Positions 14,788 through 16,343 of a stretch of DNA of 16,343 nt are shown here, one piece after another. How positions within the stretch are numbered: position 1 is the stretch's first letter; each line of letters opens with the position of its first letter. Position numbers and translations under genes: made by a program. The notes under the pieces are model-generated. The model made no database searches, was not told the DNA's origin, and worked only from the letters and a program-made list of their open reading frames with translations. This DNA comes from SLRI01 sp964576715 (GTDB taxonomy: Bacteria > Pseudomonadota > Alphaproteobacteria > Geminicoccales > Geminicoccaceae): NCBI GenBank assembly GCA_964576715.1, contig CAZNWE010000083.1:1-16343 (forward strand), in the 5' to 3' direction.

Positions 14788-15756
14788 ATGGACGATCGCG
14801 CGACCACGGAGCTCGGACCGTTCGAGGCCGCCCGTCGAGCCGAGGACGCCACCACACCGCGCCGGCTGGCCGCGGACCTGGCGCTCTGGGCGTCGGCGGC
14901 GCGCGCGCGCACCCTGCCGGCCTCGGTGGCCCCGGTGCTGATCGGCGTCGTCCTCGCCCACGCCGATGGGGTCGGCTACTGGCCGGCGGCGCTCGCCGCG
15001 CTCATCGGTGCGATCCTGATCCAGATCGGCACCAACTACGCCAACGACTACTTCGACTTCGTCAACGGTGCAGACACCGCCGAGCGGCAGGGGCCGCGGC
15101 GGGCGGTGCAGGCCGGGCTGATCGCCCCCGAGGCGATGCGCCGGGCCACCGTCCTGGTCTTCGGCCTCGCCATCCTGGTCGGCCTCTACCTCGCCGGCCG
15201 CGGCGGCTGGCCGATCGTCATCGTCGGCGTCGCCTCGATCCTCTGCGGCGTGCTCTACACCGGCGGCCCGTACCCGCTCGGCTATCGCGGCCTCGGCGAC
15301 CTCTTCGTCCTCGTCTTCTTCGGCCCGGTCGCGGTCGCCGGCACCTATTGGGTGCAGGCGCTGGACCTCGACTGGCGGCCGATCCTGGCCGGCCTCGGCC
15401 CCGGGCTGATCTCGGTCGCCATCCTCGCCGTCAACAATCTCAGGGACCGCGAGACCGACGCCAAGGCCGGCAAGCTGACGCTGGCGGTGCGCCTCGGCGT
15501 CCGCTTCACCCGCATCGAGTACACCACCAGCGTGCTCGTCGCCTGCCTCAGCCCGCTCGTCTTCCTCGTCACCGGGGTCGCCGGGGTCGGCATGCTGCTG
15601 CCGCTGCTGACACTGCTCGCCGCCTGGCCGGTGCACCGGGCGGTCTGGCAGAAGAGCGATGGGCCGGCGCTCAACGCCGCACTCGCCGATACCGGCAAGC
15701 TCCTGCTGCTCTACGCGGTGCTGTTCTGCATCGGCTGGCACCTCGGGACGGGATGA
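14788..15756 (+). CDS. menA: UbiA-superfamily prenyltransferase, MenA-like (1,4-dihydroxy-2-naphthoate polyprenyltransferase)
   Basis: 322-aa integral membrane enzyme. MenA attaches a polyprenyl chain to 1,4-dihydroxy-2-naphthoate in the menaquinone pathway. The first prenyl-diphosphate motif, 'TNYANDYFDFVNGADTAERQGPRRAVQAGLI' (N86, D87, D90, D95), has the 'G.D...R.GP.R..Q.G' extension typical of MenA rather than UbiA. The second is 'AVNNLRDRETDAKAGKLTLAVRLG' (N217, D220, D224, K229), also MenA-like. About nine membrane helices are visible. I chose ATG 14788 because GAGGAGG (14778-14784) stands just before it; the in-frame ATGs at 14761-14767 lack one. No other menaquinone genes are in the window. 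A related aromatic prenyltransferase with another acceptor remains possible. Confidence 0.85.
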   Translation: MDDRATTELGPFEAARRAEDATTPRRLAADLALWASAARARTLPASVAPVLIGVVLAHADGVGYWPAALAALIGAILIQIGTNYANDYFDFVNGADTAERQGPRRAVQAGLIAPEAMRRATVLVFGLAILVGLYLAGRGGWPIVIVGVASILCGVLYTGGPYPLGYRGLGDLFVLVFFGPVAVAGTYWVQALDLDWRPILAGLGPGLISVAILAVNNLRDRETDAKAGKLTLAVRLGVRFTRIEYTTSVLVACLSPLVFLVTGVAGVGMLLPLLTLLAAWPVHRAVWQKSDGPALNAALADTGKLLLLYAVLFCIGWHLGTG

Positions 15757-15778
15757 GCCGATGGCAGCCGGGTCAGCG

Positions 15779-16333
15779 TCAACCGGAGCCGGTGGCGGCG
15801 AGCTTGGCGGTGCGGCGGGGTGCCCGGGTCGCGGACTGGCCTTCGGCACGCCGACAGATCTCCGCCGTCAGCCGGCGAAACAGGAGGATATGCGCCGGTT
15901 GCATCGCCCGCCAGTAGAGCACGCCGGCGATCCCGTCCGGCTCCCAGTAGGCGGTGGCGGTGAGCCGGCTGCCACCGCGGCCGGCGGGCGGGATCGGCTT
16001 GATCACGAACTCGAGCACGCCGTGGCCCGGCGCCTTCATGCCGAAGACCAGGGCCAGCCGCTGCCCGGGCTCGGCGATCAGCACCTCCCAGCTGTCGAGC
16101 CGGTCACCCGGCCGCAGCTCGCCCGAGGCCGGGCGGGTGCGCTCGAGGCCGGGGCCACCGATCGCCGCATCCATCCACTCCCGTACCGTCCAGAGCGCGT
16201 TCATCGCATAGTAGCGGTTGTCGCCGCCGATCCTGGTGACCACGTCCCAGATGGCAGCGGCGGGGGCCCGGCTCAGCGCCGCACCGCCGGCCTTGTAGGT
16301 GAACGCCGGGTATTGCAAGAGATCGACGGGCAT
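15779..16333 (-). CDS. DUF2867 domain protein (SRPBCC-like), start uncertain
   Basis: 184 aa from the first ATG in view. The sequence fits DUF2867, a domain with an SRPBCC/START-like fold often found at the C-end of YbjT-like NAD(P)-binding proteins: 'IWDVVTRIGGDNRYYAMNALWTVREWMDAAIGGPGLER' then 'LRPGDRLDSWEVL', 'LALVFGMKAPGHGVLEF' and 'YWEPDGIAGVLYWRAMQPAHILLFRRL'. No catalytic function is established for the family; ligand binding is inferred from the fold. The ORF has no stop between its ATG (16333) and the window edge 10 bases away, and no ribosome binding site is visible there. The true start could therefore lie outside, possibly with an upstream Rossmann domain. It is convergent with menA, with 22 bases between stops. 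Confidence 0.75.
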   Translation of the reverse strand: MPVDLLQYPAFTYKAGGAALSRAPAAAIWDVVTRIGGDNRYYAMNALWTVREWMDAAIGGPGLERTRPASGELRPGDRLDSWEVLIAEPGQRLALVFGMKAPGHGVLEFVIKPIPPAGRGGSRLTATAYWEPDGIAGVLYWRAMQPAHILLFRRLTAEICRRAEGQSATRAPRRTAKLAATGSG

Positions 16334-16343
16334 GGCGAGGAGC

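Noticed and set aside
12588..14912. 774-codon open frame on the minus strand
   Set aside because: It is antisense to the TRAP permease and flanking genes; the translation is a Gln/Gly/Arg/Glu-rich low-complexity product typical of the complement of GC-rich membrane-protein codons.

Overview
The window is a high-GC bacterial chromosome segment. Its codons are strongly G/C-ending, long open frames lie antisense to most genes, and start sites carry GGAGG-type ribosome binding sites. The gene content (TAXI-type TRAP transporter, AsmA protein, a second-type FtsH, DUF2867 protein) fits an alphaproteobacterium, possibly of the Rhodospirillales/Geminicoccales kind. That assignment is an inference from style and families, because no rRNA or other marker gene is present.

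Left part (1-3368) is the accessory-looking part. After about 430 bases with no credible gene comes a minus-strand family-1 ABC solute-binding protein with no permease or ATPase beside it. Upstream of it, on the same strand, lies a Phd/VapB-VapC toxin-antitoxin pair whose probable operator is a perfect 20-bp palindrome. Divergent from the pair is a full-length LysE/RhtB exporter gene broken by three in-frame stop codons. The non-coding stretches here carry GC-rich inverted repeats, and one 12+9-bp repeat motif occurs at both ends of the region.

Middle part (3369-9275) holds an SDR oxidoreductase very like gluconate 5-dehydrogenase on the minus strand. Divergent from it runs a plus-strand series with gaps of about 30 bases: an FtsH AAA+ zinc protease (HEMGH active site), an AsmA-family envelope protein and a low-specificity threonine aldolase.

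Right part (9391-16343) starts with a secreted SH3b-like protein. Its stop overlaps (GTGA) the start of an amidase-signature hydrolase. A TAXI-family periplasmic binding protein and a fused TRAP permease follow, 7 bases apart. Together these suggest uptake, and perhaps hydrolysis, of an amide-containing or organic-acid substrate. A MenA-type prenyltransferase comes next, then a convergent DUF2867 (SRPBCC-like) gene whose start lies at or beyond the window edge.

I do not see an unmistakably new system. The points most worth a second look are the triple-stop LysE pseudogene beside the toxin-antitoxin pair, the GC-rich hairpin repeats, the MenA gene in a lineage that usually relies on ubiquinone, and the amidase/TAXI-TRAP cluster.
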